Positions 7,747 through 17,700 of a DNA stretch of 64,000 bases are shown piece after piece (the stretch's first letter is position 1; every line of letters starts with the position of its first letter). Below the pieces are notes generated by a model that saw only the letters and a program-made list of their open reading frames with translations, had not been told where the DNA came from and ran no database searches. The DNA comes from CAVSJJ01 sp963728395 (GTDB lineage: Bacteria > Actinomycetota > Actinomycetes > Actinomycetales > Dermatophilaceae). The position numbers and the translations under genes were made by a program. The DNA lies in the NCBI GenBank assembly GCA_963728395.1, contig CAVSJJ010000007.1, positions 90,427-154,426 of the forward strand, given 5' to 3'.

Positions 7747-8439
7747 CTAGCCCCGGCCGCCGCGCCCAGAACCTGACGACAGCGGCACCTTGTCGGGATC
7801 GTCGCGCCACACCCGGTAGGAGTAGACAGTCGTCACGGACAGCACCCCGAGCACCACGGCGATCATCACGATCACGGCCACGGTCCCACCGACGACGGCA
7901 GCCAGCACCGTCACCACCCCCGCCACCATGAACAGCCGCCCGCCCAACCGGTGGGTCGCTTCCCACGATCGGGTGCTGCTCAGCGTCCACGGCGTGCGGA
8001 TGCCCGCGAACCAGTTCGGCTTCAGTCGGCCCATCGCGCCGCCGAGCACGATGAAGAGCGCCCCGACCGCGCCGAAGATCAACTGCCCCACCGGCACCGA
8101 CTCCTCCCGGCCGATCGCCAGCTGCAGCACCAGATCGAGGAACGCCAGATATCCGAGCACCGACACCCGGATGACGAGGTAGGTCCCGGCGAAGGCAGAG
8201 TAGTTCCGCCGCGCCGGGTCGATCCGCGGCACGGCCAACAGCAGCAGATACACCGCCAGGGCGACCAGCGGCATCAGCAACAGCCCCATGACCTTCCCGC
8301 CGTAGCCGTCCACCTGGCCCGCGGCGTTCCAGTGCGTCGGGATCCGGTCCGGCGCCGACGGCCACCGGATCGCCGCCGCCACGAACATCGCGACGAGCAG
8401 CCCGATCTGGACGCCCTCCCACAGCCTGCGACTCCGCAC
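7747..8439 (-). CDS. SdpI/DUF1648-family integral membrane protein, 230 aa
   Basis: GTG 8439 is chosen because AAGGAG lies 6 nt upstream; longer starts lack one. The N-terminal helix (WEGVQIGLLVAMFVAAAIRW) leads into the DUF1648 signature PDRIPTHWNAAGQVDGYGGK. Further membrane helices follow, then the SdpI-like motif GRLKPNWFAGIRTPWTLSS with WEATHRLGG. About six transmembrane segments. SdpI of Bacillus gives immunity to the SdpC toxin and relays a signal to a repressor, but most actinobacterial homologues have no known role and no toxin gene is visible here. Confidence 0.85.
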   Translation of the reverse strand: MRSRRLWEGVQIGLLVAMFVAAAIRWPSAPDRIPTHWNAAGQVDGYGGKVMGLLLMPLVALAVYLLLLAVPRIDPARRNYSAFAGTYLVIRVSVLGYLAFLDLVLQLAIGREESVPVGQLIFGAVGALFIVLGGAMGRLKPNWFAGIRTPWTLSSTRSWEATHRLGGRLFMVAGVVTVLAAVVGGTVAVIVMIAVVLGVLSVTTVYSYRVWRDDPDKVPLSSGSGRGGRG

Positions 8440-8545
8440 GATCGTCTCCTTCCGCTCGGCCGGGCCGACTCGACACGAGGCCGGCGGCACCCGAGACCTC
8501 GACGGTATGCCGGTTACCCGCGAGCGCGGCATACCCCCCGACAGG

Positions 8546-10351
8546 TCAGCACTGCACCCGGACTCCCTGCCACGGCGACCAGGCGCTCGCCGCTCCCGTC
8601 AGATCGTCCCGCAGCCGGGCCTCGAACACATACGTGCCGTTGCCGGCCCGGGGCGTATACGTCGCGCCCACGGTGCTCGCGCCGGTGACCCACCGGATGA
8701 AGCCCGTCGCCCCCGGCACCCGCAACCGCACGTCATACACCAGCCCGGGCGGCGCCGCCTGGGAGGCCCAGACCACGGAGACCTTCGGCTTCGCAGCGCA
8801 CCACGCCGAGAGCAGCACGGGGACCTTGATCCGCGCCCGGCTGCCCGACGTCGGGTCCATCATCGGGTAGGTCCCGGCCGCGAAGACCCGCGCGCTGTAA
8901 AGGGTGGTGGGTCTGGCTCGACCGGAGTCGAACAGCCCCAGCCCCGAGGTGTCCTTGACCCGGTGCACGGACACGTTCGTCGCCGGGAAGACCCAGCTGA
9001 CGGTGAGCGGCTCGTTCGGGGTCAGGCCGGCGACAACCAGGCTTGGGTCGAGACCCGTGTCGGTCACCTGGATCACCAGCGGGATCCGGGTCAGCACGGC
9101 CGCGGGCCGGGACGTCGGGGCCGTCGTCCCGGTTCCGAGCTGGCCGGACTCGCCGGTCCCCCAGCAGCGCGCCTCGCCCGTGTCGAGCACCGCGCAGGTG
9201 TGGAAGTAGCCGGTCGTGACCCCGAGGACCCCGCTCGGCAGGCCGAGCACCGCCACCGGCGCCAGCCGCTGCCGCGTCGTGCCGTCACCGAGCTGGCCGG
9301 ACTGGTTGTAGCCCCAGCAGAGGACGCTGCCGCCGACGAGGGCACAGCTGTGTCCGACGCCGGCGGCGACCGCGTCGACCCCACTGCCCAGACCGGACAC
9401 ATCGACCGGCACGGCGCTGGCCTCCGTCGTGCCGTTCCCCAGCTCGCCGAGACCGTTGGCCCCCCAGCACAGCGCCCGTCCGGTCCGGGTCACCGCGCAG
9501 GTATGCCGGTCGCCCGCCGAGAGCGACGCCACCGGGCCCGGCAGGCCGACGACCCACACCGGCACGGTCGTGTATGCCGTCCGCGAGCCATTGCCGAGCT
9601 CGCCGGCCGGGCCCTCGCCCCAGCACGCCACCGCGCCATCGTCCCGCAGGGCGCAGGCGTGATAGCGGCCGGCGGACACCGCCACCATCCGTACGCCCAG
9701 GCCCACGACGTCCGTCGGCACCGAGCGGTCGGTGGTGGTGCCGTCACCCAGCTGGCCGTGGACGTTCCAGCCCCAGCACCGCACCGCCCCAGCCGTGGTC
9801 ACCGCGCAGGCGAACCCGTAGCCCACCGACACCCCCGCGACCCCGTCCGCCATGCCGGACACCTGGACCGGCGTCGTGCCGCCGACCGTCGTGCCGTCAC
9901 CGAGCTCACCGCTCGAGTTCAGCCCCCAGCACTCGACGCCACCGGCGTCGGTGAGCGCACACGAGCTCTCGCCGCCGGCGGAGATCGACGCCATGCCGCT
10001 CGCCAAACCGGAGACCGGCGTCGGGACATAGCTATCCGCACTTGTCGACCCGTTACCGAGCAGACCCCACTGCGCGTCGCCCCAGCACCGGACCGCTCCA
10101 TCGCGCGCCCGAGCACAGGAGTGGTACGACCCGGCCGAGACCTGGGTGACCCCGGTGAGCACCGTGGCCGGCGGGAGCGCAGCGGCCCGGGCCGGCACCA
10201 CCGATGCGGACAGCGCACCGGTCGCCGTGGCGGCGGCGACGGCGACCACGACCACCCCCCGCGCCGCACGCCGGCCTCCCACCCGAAGCCGCGCCGCCAC
10301 GTGCCGGCATCCCCACGACAGCCCCGCCAGAGCTCCCCGTCGAGTTCTCAT
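8546..10351 (-). CDS. Secreted RCC1-repeat beta-propeller protein, 601 aa
   Basis: A long basic N-region (many Arg) and the hydrophobic core GVVVVAVAAATATGALSA end in ARAAALPP, a typical export signal. About seven RCC1 repeats follow (residues about 70-410), each with a CWG...GELG(D/N)GT pattern such as VECWGLNSSGELGDGTT and VLCWGYNQSGQLGDGTT; one propeller blade each. The C-terminal ~190 residues are beta-rich and contain YDVRLRVPGATGFIRW and YVFEARLRDDLTGAAS, like a fibronectin or Ig fold, ending in a Cys. The repeated Cys and WG residues are conserved. Bacterial extracellular RCC1 proteins have no single known function; surface binding is likely. It is monocistronic with no linked secretion genes. 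Confidence 0.88.
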   Translation of the reverse strand: MRTRRGALAGLSWGCRHVAARLRVGGRRAARGVVVVAVAAATATGALSASVVPARAAALPPATVLTGVTQVSAGSYHSCARARDGAVRCWGDAQWGLLGNGSTSADSYVPTPVSGLASGMASISAGGESSCALTDAGGVECWGLNSSGELGDGTTVGGTTPVQVSGMADGVAGVSVGYGFACAVTTAGAVRCWGWNVHGQLGDGTTTDRSVPTDVVGLGVRMVAVSAGRYHACALRDDGAVACWGEGPAGELGNGSRTAYTTVPVWVVGLPGPVASLSAGDRHTCAVTRTGRALCWGANGLGELGNGTTEASAVPVDVSGLGSGVDAVAAGVGHSCALVGGSVLCWGYNQSGQLGDGTTRQRLAPVAVLGLPSGVLGVTTGYFHTCAVLDTGEARCWGTGESGQLGTGTTAPTSRPAAVLTRIPLVIQVTDTGLDPSLVVAGLTPNEPLTVSWVFPATNVSVHRVKDTSGLGLFDSGRARPTTLYSARVFAAGTYPMMDPTSGSRARIKVPVLLSAWCAAKPKVSVVWASQAAPPGLVYDVRLRVPGATGFIRWVTGASTVGATYTPRAGNGTYVFEARLRDDLTGAASAWSPWQGVRVQC

Positions 10352-10653
10352 GACCTCCAGCGTCCCACCGAAACCGCTCGCCGGATCCTGACTGCTACGT
10401 CACCCTCGGAGGGCCACCGGACCGTCGCTCTCGACCGGCGGCGACGTACCGTCGCGGCTCCGGCGCGGCGCGCGCTTTCTGCGGCATACCGCCGACACCG
10501 CCATTGATTCCGTGGCAACCAAACGACAACGCAACTGATTCGTGACCAGGTTTCCGTTGTCGCCGTCGAGCTCGCGCAGTAGTCTCCCTCGCATCCGCCA
10601 GCCACCGGCGGCCGGCCACTACCCCGCTGACCGAGGCCAGGTGAGACACGGCG
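10352..10653. other. 302-bp divergent intergenic region with the importer promoter
   Basis: Separates the RCC1 gene (left) from the ABC importer operon (right). It contains one CGGCATAC octamer at about 10487 and a promoter at 10557-10585. AAACGACAACGCAA and TTTCCGTTGTCGCC contain related CGACAAC/GTTGTCG arms that could bind a dimeric regulator. No gene is visible. Confidence 0.5.
10557..10585 (+). promoter_or_regulatory. Predicted promoter of the polyamine-type ABC operon
   Basis: TTGTCG at 10557-10562 and TAGTCT at 10580-10585 are separated by 17 bp and fit actinobacterial sigma-70 boxes. Transcription would begin near 10592, about 62 nt before the potA start. Confidence 0.5.
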
Positions 10654-11784
10654 ATGACTGCACACGACTCGGCACCCCGGACCGCCGACGGCTCCGTGGC
10701 CCCCGCTGCCGGCGAGGGCCCCCGCGTCGCCGTCAGCCTGCGCGGGCTGCGCAAGGTCTTCGGCACGAGCGAGCACCAGGTGACCGCCGTCGACGGGGTC
10801 GACCTCGACGTTCTCGACGGCGAGTTCCTCACCCTGCTCGGCCCCTCGGGATCCGGCAAGACGACGGTGCTGCGGATGATCGCCGGCTTCGAGCTGCCGA
10901 GCGCGGGCACCATCCTCCTCGGCAGCAAGGACGTCACCAGGACCGCCCCCTTCCTCAGAGACGTCAACACCGTCTTCCAGGACTACGCGCTCTTCCCGCA
11001 CATGACCGTGCAGCAGAACGTCGAGTACGGCCTGCGGGTGAAGAAGACCCCGAAGCAGGAGCGGCGCGAGCGGGCCACGGAGGCGCTGGCCACCGTCCGC
11101 CTCGACGGCTACGGCGACCGCCGCCCCTCCCAGCTCTCCGGCGGCCAGCGCCAGCGGGTCGCCCTGGCGCGGGCCCTGGTCAACCGCCCCAAGGTGCTCC
11201 TCCTCGACGAGCCCCTCGGCGCCCTCGACCTCAAGCTCCGGGAGGAGATGCAGGTCGAGCTCAAGGCGATCCAGCGTCAGGTCGGCATCACCTTCGTCTT
11301 CGTCACCCACGACCAGGAGGAGGCGCTGACCATGTCCGACCGGATCGTCGTCTTCAGCGGCGGGCGGATCGAGCAGGTCGGCGAGCCCGCCGAGGTCTAC
11401 GAGCGGCCGGCCACCCCGTTCGTCGCCGGCTTCGTCGGCACGTCGAACCTGCTCCAGCATGAGGCGGCCCGCGCCGTCCTCGGCAAGGACGGCGTCTACA
11501 GCGTGCGACCCGAGAAGATCCGCGTCGCCGCGGAGGCCGAGCGCCCACAGACCGGGGAGGACGGCGCGACCGGCACGGTCCGCGACGTCGTCTACGTCGG
11601 ACCGGCCACCCGCTTCGTCGTCGACCTCGATGCGGGCGGCACCCTCGTCGCCCTGCAGCAGAACCTCGAGGCGTCCTCGCGCGACGTCCTCGGCCTGCGC
11701 GGCACCAGGGTCCGGCTGATCTGGAACAAGGAGCACGAGTTCTCGGTGGCGACTGCCCCCGAGGCGACCCAGCACCACGGATGA
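10654..11784 (+). CDS. potA: Polyamine-type ABC transporter ATP-binding protein (PotA-like), 376 aa
   Basis: An ATPase that energises an importer. Walker A GPSGSGKTT at residues 64-72, Q-loop FQDYALFPHMTV, signature LSGGQRQRVALARAL near 160, Walker B VLLLDEPLGALD and switch His in FVTHDQEEAL. The C-terminal ~120 residues form the TOBE domain usual for PotA/MalK-type proteins (YSVRPEKIRV...). Length fits the family. It overlaps or abuts the binding-protein gene and is followed by two permeases, a potABCD-like order. Substrate is inferred from the binding protein's resemblance to PotD; other cationic compounds remain possible. Confidence 0.9.
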   Translation: MTAHDSAPRTADGSVAPAAGEGPRVAVSLRGLRKVFGTSEHQVTAVDGVDLDVLDGEFLTLLGPSGSGKTTVLRMIAGFELPSAGTILLGSKDVTRTAPFLRDVNTVFQDYALFPHMTVQQNVEYGLRVKKTPKQERRERATEALATVRLDGYGDRRPSQLSGGQRQRVALARALVNRPKVLLLDEPLGALDLKLREEMQVELKAIQRQVGITFVFVTHDQEEALTMSDRIVVFSGGRIEQVGEPAEVYERPATPFVAGFVGTSNLLQHEAARAVLGKDGVYSVRPEKIRVAAEAERPQTGEDGATGTVRDVVYVGPATRFVVDLDAGGTLVALQQNLEASSRDVLGLRGTRVRLIWNKEHEFSVATAPEATQHHG

Positions 11785-11795
11785 GGAGAACCACG

Positions 11796-13004
11796 ATGGC
11801 GCACAAGCAGCTGTTGAAGGTCGCTGCGGTCGGCGCGCTCGCCGCCCTGCTGGCGACGGCATGCGGGAGCAGCTCCAGCGGCGGGGGCGGCACGGGCGGG
11901 CGGGCCCAGCCGCCGAAGCTGGCGGCCCTGCAGACCCTCGGCGACGGTGAGGGCCAGATCAACATCCTGGCCTGGGCCGGGTACGCCGAGAACGGCAGCA
12001 CCGACCCCACCGTCGACTGGGTCACCCCGTTCGAGAAGGCCACGGGCTGCAAGGCCAACGTCCAGGTCGCCAACACCTCGGACGAGATGTTCGAGAAGAT
12101 GGGCACCGGCCAGTTCGACGTCGTCTCGGCCTCCGGCGACAGCTCGCTGCGGATGATCTATGCCGGCAAGGTCGCGCCGGTCAACACCGACCTGCTGACC
12201 AACTACGCCGACATCCCCGACTGGCAGAAGGGCCAGCAGTGGAACTCCGTCGGCGGGACGGCATACGGCATCCCGCACGGCTGGGGCGCCCAGCTGCTCG
12301 CCTACCGCACCGACGTCGCCAAGCCCGCCCCCGACTCCTGGAGCGTCGCCTACGACGCCGGCACCCCCTACAAGGGCAAGGTCACCGTCTACGACTCCCC
12401 CACCGACGGCATCGGCATGGCCGCGGTCTACCTCATGGCCACCCAGCCCGACCTCGGCATCACCAACCCCTATGCCCTGGACCAGACGCAGTTCGACGCG
12501 GCGGTCAAGCTCGCCAGCGACCAGAAGGCACTCGCCGGGTCCTACTGGGCGGCCTACACCGACGCCCAGAAGGCCCTCGAGAGCGGCAGCACGGTCGTCG
12601 GCTCGACGTGGCAGATCATCGTCAACCTCGCCCAGGCCGACAAGGCCCCGGTCGACTCGGTCCTGCCGAAGGAGGGCTCGACCGGCTGGGCCGACACGTG
12701 GATGGTCGACGCGAAGTCGCCGCACCCCAACTGCGCCTACCTGTGGATGAACCACGTGACCTCGCCCGAGGTGCAGGCCCAGATCGCCGAGTGGTTCGGC
12801 GAGGCACCGGCCAACACCAAGGCGTGCGACCTGACGAGCGACACCACGCACTGCGACACCTTCCACGCCGCGGACGAGGCCTACTTCGCAAAGATCTGGT
12901 TCTGGTCCACCCCGCAGTCCGACTGCCTCGACGGGCGCACCGACACCCAGTGCATTCCGTACTCCGAGTGGACGAAGGCGTGGAGCAGCCTCCGCAACGG
13001 CTGA
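11796..13004 (+). CDS. potD: Lipoprotein substrate-binding protein of the polyamine-type importer (PotD-like), 402 aa
   Basis: ATG 11796 is preferred over 11781 because GAGGAG sits 7 nt upstream and the next residues form a lipoprotein signal (MAHKQLLKVAAVGALAALLATAC, lipobox LATAC), so the mature protein is anchored to the outer face of the membrane. The body follows the spermidine/putrescine-binding pattern: INILAWAGYAENG, VDWVTPFEKATGCKANVQ, DEMFEKMGTGQFDVV, GTAYGIPHGWGAQLLAYR and GKVTVYDSPTDGIGMA. Several Cys in the last 90 residues may form disulfides. The gene starts within the potA stop region (ATGA), implying coupling. Polyamine specificity is likely but not shown. Confidence 0.87.
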   Translation: MAHKQLLKVAAVGALAALLATACGSSSSGGGGTGGRAQPPKLAALQTLGDGEGQINILAWAGYAENGSTDPTVDWVTPFEKATGCKANVQVANTSDEMFEKMGTGQFDVVSASGDSSLRMIYAGKVAPVNTDLLTNYADIPDWQKGQQWNSVGGTAYGIPHGWGAQLLAYRTDVAKPAPDSWSVAYDAGTPYKGKVTVYDSPTDGIGMAAVYLMATQPDLGITNPYALDQTQFDAAVKLASDQKALAGSYWAAYTDAQKALESGSTVVGSTWQIIVNLAQADKAPVDSVLPKEGSTGWADTWMVDAKSPHPNCAYLWMNHVTSPEVQAQIAEWFGEAPANTKACDLTSDTTHCDTFHAADEAYFAKIWFWSTPQSDCLDGRTDTQCIPYSEWTKAWSSLRNG

Positions 13005-13015
13005 CCCCGCCCCTC

Positions 13016-13918
13016 ATGAGCTCCAGCACCCCGCCGTCGGAGGTCCTGCCGGTCACCCTGGCCGGCAGGATCTCCGACGGCCTGTCCCGCAGGCCCCGGC
13101 TGCGCCTCGCCGGCGTCCTCGGCATGCCGCTGCTGTGGCTCGTGCTCGTCTACTTCGCCGCGCTCTTCTCGCTTCTCCTCACGGCGTTCTACGGAGTCGA
13201 CGAGTTCACCAACGCCGTCGTGCGCACCTTAACGACGCAGAACATCGTCGACGTCGCCACCGACCCCGTCTATCTCAAGGCGACCCTGCGCACGGTCGGC
13301 ATCGCCGCCGCGGTCACCGCGATCTGCGTCGCCCTCGCCGTGCCCATGGCCTTCTTCATGGCGAAGGTCGCATCGCGCCGCTGGCGCAACCTCCTCGTCG
13401 CGCTCGTCATCACCCCGCTGTGGGCGGCATACCTCGTCAAGGTCTACGCGTGGCAGGCCATGGTGCAGCCGGGCAGCGGGGTCATCGCGTGGCTGCTCGG
13501 TCCGCTCGGGCTCGACGGACCCGGCTACGGCACGACCGCGGTGATCCTCACCCTGTCCTACCTCTGGCTGCCCTACATGATCCTGCCGGTGTATGCCGGG
13601 CTCGAGCGGCTGCCCGACTCCCTCCTCGACGCGGCCGGAGACCTCGGCGCCCGGCCGGGCCGGGTCGTCCGGACCGTCGTCCTGCCGCTGATCTATCCCT
13701 CGGTCGTGGCCGGGTCGATCTTCACGTTCTCGCTGAGCCTCGGCGACTACATCACGGTGCAGATCGTCGGGGGCAAGACGCAGATGCTCGGCAACATCGT
13801 CTACCAGAACTACACGGCCAACCTGCCGTTCGCGGCGACGATCGCCCTCATCCCCGTCCTCATCATGGTCATCTACCTCGCCGCGGTGCGGCGGACCGGC
13901 GCCCTGGAGAACCTGTGA
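13016..13918 (+). CDS. potB: ABC transporter permease (PotB-like), 300 aa
   Basis: ATG 13016, 11 nt after the binding-protein stop; upstream codons in the same frame belong to the shadow of that gene. About six membrane helices, beginning LAGVLGMPLLWLVLVYFAALFSLLLTAFY. The cytoplasmic EAA loop appears as SLLDAAGDLGARPGRVVRTVVLPLIYPSVV, which docks on the ATPase. PotB-type proteins pair with PotC to form the membrane channel. The next gene begins 10 nt after the stop. Confidence 0.88.
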   Translation: MSSSTPPSEVLPVTLAGRISDGLSRRPRLRLAGVLGMPLLWLVLVYFAALFSLLLTAFYGVDEFTNAVVRTLTTQNIVDVATDPVYLKATLRTVGIAAAVTAICVALAVPMAFFMAKVASRRWRNLLVALVITPLWAAYLVKVYAWQAMVQPGSGVIAWLLGPLGLDGPGYGTTAVILTLSYLWLPYMILPVYAGLERLPDSLLDAAGDLGARPGRVVRTVVLPLIYPSVVAGSIFTFSLSLGDYITVQIVGGKTQMLGNIVYQNYTANLPFAATIALIPVLIMVIYLAAVRRTGALENL

Positions 13919-13928
13919 GCGCCCGGCC

Positions 13929-14738
13929 ATGAACCTCTCCCGCTCGACCCGCTGGGGCCTCGGCGTGGCGGCAGCCGTCGTGCTGGCCTTCGTCTACGTG
14001 CCCCTGCTCGTCGTCCTCGTCAACTCGTTCAACGCGAGCAAGGTCTTCGCCTGGCCGCCCAAGCACTTCACGACCCACTGGTGGACCCAGGTCTTCGGCA
14101 ACACCGGGGTGCGCGAGGCGGTGCTGACCTCCGTCGAGGTGGGCGTCGTGGCCACCGTCATCGCCCTCGTGCTCGGCACCCTGCTCGCCTTCGCCCTGTC
14201 GCGATACACCTTCTTCGGCCGGCAGACCTTGTCGCTGCTCGTCGTCCTGCCCATTGCGCTACCCGGCATCGTCACCGCGCTCGCGTTCCGGACCGCCTTC
14301 CGCTCCGTCCTCGGCATCGAGCTGTCGATCTGGACCGTCGCCGTCTCGCACGCGACCTTCTGCATCGTCGTCGTCTACAACAACGTCATCGCCCGGCTGC
14401 GCCGCACCGGCACCAGCCCGCAGGAGGCGTCGATGGATCTCGGCGCCGACAGCCTGACCACCTTCCGGCTCGTCACCCTCCCGCTGCTGCGCGGGGCGCT
14501 GCTCGGCGGCGCGCTGCTGGCCTTCGGGCTCTCCTTCGACGAGATCGTCGTGACCCTCTTCACCGCGCCGCCGGGCGTGACGACCGTGCCGATCTGGATC
14601 TTCCAGAACCTGTTCCGTCCCAACCAGGCGCCCGTCGTCAACGTCGTCGCGGCCATCCTCGTCCTGCTCTCGGTCATCCCCATCTACTTCAGTCAGCGGC
14701 TCTCCGGCGACGCCGCGCACGCCGGCGGCCGGCTCTAG
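13929..14738 (+). CDS. potC: ABC transporter permease (PotC-like), 269 aa
   Basis: Six predicted membrane helices starting LGVAAAVVLAFVYVPLLVVLVNSFN, with the PotC-like segment FNASKVFAWPPKHFTTHWW. The EAA loop is SPQEASMDLGADSLTTFRLVTLPLLRGALLGGALLAFGLSFDEIVVT. It is the last gene of the four-gene importer operon. The stop is followed by 25 bp containing the direct repeat CGACCGGCTC and then by the convergent patatin gene. Confidence 0.88.
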   Translation: MNLSRSTRWGLGVAAAVVLAFVYVPLLVVLVNSFNASKVFAWPPKHFTTHWWTQVFGNTGVREAVLTSVEVGVVATVIALVLGTLLAFALSRYTFFGRQTLSLLVVLPIALPGIVTALAFRTAFRSVLGIELSIWTVAVSHATFCIVVVYNNVIARLRRTGTSPQEASMDLGADSLTTFRLVTLPLLRGALLGGALLAFGLSFDEIVVTLFTAPPGVTTVPIWIFQNLFRPNQAPVVNVVAAILVLLSVIPIYFSQRLSGDAAHAGGRL

Positions 14739-14763
14739 GGCGACCGGCTCGAGGACGACCGGC

Positions 14764-17700
14764 TCAGGCCGGCAGCCCGCTGTCCACGACGGCGACGGCC
14801 GGTGCCGGTGGGGCCTCGGGCCCCTCCGGCAGCTCCTGCGGCGTCGCCCCGGGCGACTCATCCGGCGCAGCCGCAGCCGACGCCGCCCGGGTCCGCAGCC
14901 CGATCTGCCGTCCGAGCTCGGTGTAGGCGTTGAACTGGCCGTCCTCGAACCACTGGTCACTCGTGGAGTCGTGCGGGAACTCCGGGTGCTGCGCGGCATA
15001 CGACATCAGCTCGTAGGGCATGTCCGGGCTCAGCAGGGCCCGGGCGACGAACAGCCTCCCCCGCCGTGCTCCCGCGGGCAGACCGGAGGCCTCCGGGTAG
15101 GTGAAGGTGCCGGTGATGACCGGTGTCTGGCTCAGCCTCGCGTTGAGCGCCGTCAGGGCCGCCTGCGGCTGCAGCGGCGCACCCGAGCCCGGCTCGCTCG
15201 CCCAGGCGTTGTCGAGGGTGACCGTTACGCCGAGCTCGGCCCTCGCCAGAGCGATCGCCTCGCTCAGCCCCTGCGCCGTCGGCGGCACGTCCCCACCGCC
15301 GTCGACGCAGTAGATCGTCGTGCACCGCCGGCGCAGCAGCTCGACGATGCCGAGGTTCTCGTAGTGCCCGCCGTCGGTCACCTCGAGCAGCCGGTCGCCC
15401 GCCGGATGGAGGTTGAACACCTCACGCAGCAGGTAGCTGAGCCGCCGCACCCGAGGCAGCCCGGGCAGGGTCCAGTCCGTCACCCCACCCCCGAGCCGGC
15501 GCGCGTCGCGCATCTGCGCGACGAAGACCGGGTTGGGCAGCCACGCCCCCAGCCGGGCCCCGGTGACGGCCAACAGCAACTGGTACCACCGGGCGAAGCG
15601 GCCCATCGCCGACGCGAACGCCGCACCGCTGATCGCGACCGCCGCCTGGACGGTGAGGTCCCGGCGCAACCGTTTCGTGCTGACCTGCTCCAGCACCGGC
15701 GTGTGCACCCACCCGACGTCCGGCCCGCCGCACCACGACGCGCTCATGACGAACGAGACGGCCGTGAGTCCGGACGGCGTCCGGTGCTCCCCGGTGAGGT
15801 TGGCCGCCGCGGCGAAGATGACCTCCGGGTAGGGCTTCCCGTCGTCGGGCGCCGTCACGGCATACCTCGACAGCGACGTGCCCTCGTGCGGGTCGTACGG
15901 CACCGCCACCGGCGGCGCGCCCTCGGCGAGCTGGACCCGCCGTGTCGCGAACGCCGATGCGAGCCGGCCCCGGTAGAAGGGATGCAGGCTGAGCGAGGAC
16001 TCGTCGAAGACTGCCCCGAGGACGACGACGAGCAGCACGAGCGCCACCGCGAGGGTCACCGACGCCGAGGACGCGCCGTCGGCGATGGCCGAGACCTCCG
16101 CGAGCGCGGCCGCCCCGAAGAGGAGGAGCCACAGTGCACACAGCACGCCGAGCGCGGCGATGACGAGCAGCAGCTGCAACAGCCCGCGCGGGACCGCCGC
16201 GGCCTTCGACGGCTTCCCGCCGCCCCCGCTGCCGAGCACCGCGGTGATCTGGGTCCGCTTGCGCCACAGCAACGCCGCGAGGGAGGCGACATAGGACAGG
16301 ACGACGCCACCGACCGACGTCCCGACCCCCACCGGGACGCTGATCCGCTCGCCCAGCCACCGGGTGGCCCACAGCAGGATCGGGATGCCGACCGCGACGA
16401 CCCCGACGACGACCGCCGCGAACGCCGCGAACGTCGCGCCCATCTCGGCGTGCGCGTTGACCCAGACGAGCAGCCTCGGTCGCGCGTCCTGGGTCGAGAT
16501 CCGCAACAGCCACAGGGCGAGGGCGAGCACACCGACGGCGAGCACGGCATACACGTCCCGCCCCGGCAGCGACAGCCCGGCCGCCCGCGCGGTCGTCGCG
16601 AGGACCCCGGCGTCGGTCTGGGTGGCCTGCGCGCTCCACGCGGGCAGGACCGACAGCGGCAGGAGGTGATAGATCCACGCGACGAAGATGCCCAGCGCCA
16701 CGGCCGGCGCGAAGAGCACGGTGAGCGAGGCGACCACCCCGCGGGCGAGGACGGCGAGCGCGACGAGCATCTCGCGCACCGTCGCGCTGATGTAGGACGA
16801 GTGCCGGCGCAGGTGGTCGTACTCGACCGTCCCCGGCTGGTATGCCGTCTCCGCATCCCGCACGACCCGGGCGCCCTCGGGCAGCCGACCGACGGACTCG
16901 TCGGTCGCGAAACCGGGTGTCAGCGCCTGGAGCAGCGCTCCCGAGGTGTAGCCGCCACCGGAGATCGACACGAGGTAGCGCGCGTCCCGCAGCTCCTGGC
17001 GCATCGTCTGGAGGAAGCCCATCGCCAGGCTCGCCGAGCGGACGCCCCCTCCGGACAGGCAGACGCCGACCCGGTCGGACGCGTCGTCGGCCAGGGTCTC
17101 GGCGGTGAGCCCGGGGACGTTGTAGGCGGCCTTCCACCGCTGCTCGCCTCCCCCCGGCGGCGGCAGCACGTCGCGCTCGCCGGCCGCGACGAACGCCGCG
17201 CGCTCGTCCCGGGCGGTGGCCGAGAGGTCGAGCCGCTTGTCGACCGGACGCTCGAGGCCGTCCAGCGCGAGCGGCGCGGGTTTGACCAGCGTCGAGTCGT
17301 CGACCGACCAGTCCCACCGCTTGTCCTCGAAGGCCTTGAGCCACCTCCAGCCGAATCTCGACGCCAACCGGCCGATGATGCCGACGCTCGACACCAGCCG
17401 GCCGATGATGACGAGCAGCGCGACGATCGAGATGAGCGCGGCCGGCAGCAGCACCGAGAACTTCACCGTCGCGAAGACGGCCGCGACGTCGAGCAGCCAC
17501 GGCCGCGGCCCCGGGCGGGTCCACGCGAGACCGAGGCAGAGGTTCTCCGCCATGTCGCACAGCACCGTGAGCACCGTCAGCCACCGGGCCAGCCGGGCCA
17601 GGCGCGCCGCCCGGGGGGTCCAGAACACCCAGGTGGCCGCCGTCGTCGCCATCCACAGGGCGGTCCCGTAGCCGACGATGAGGGCGAAGTCCCACGACAG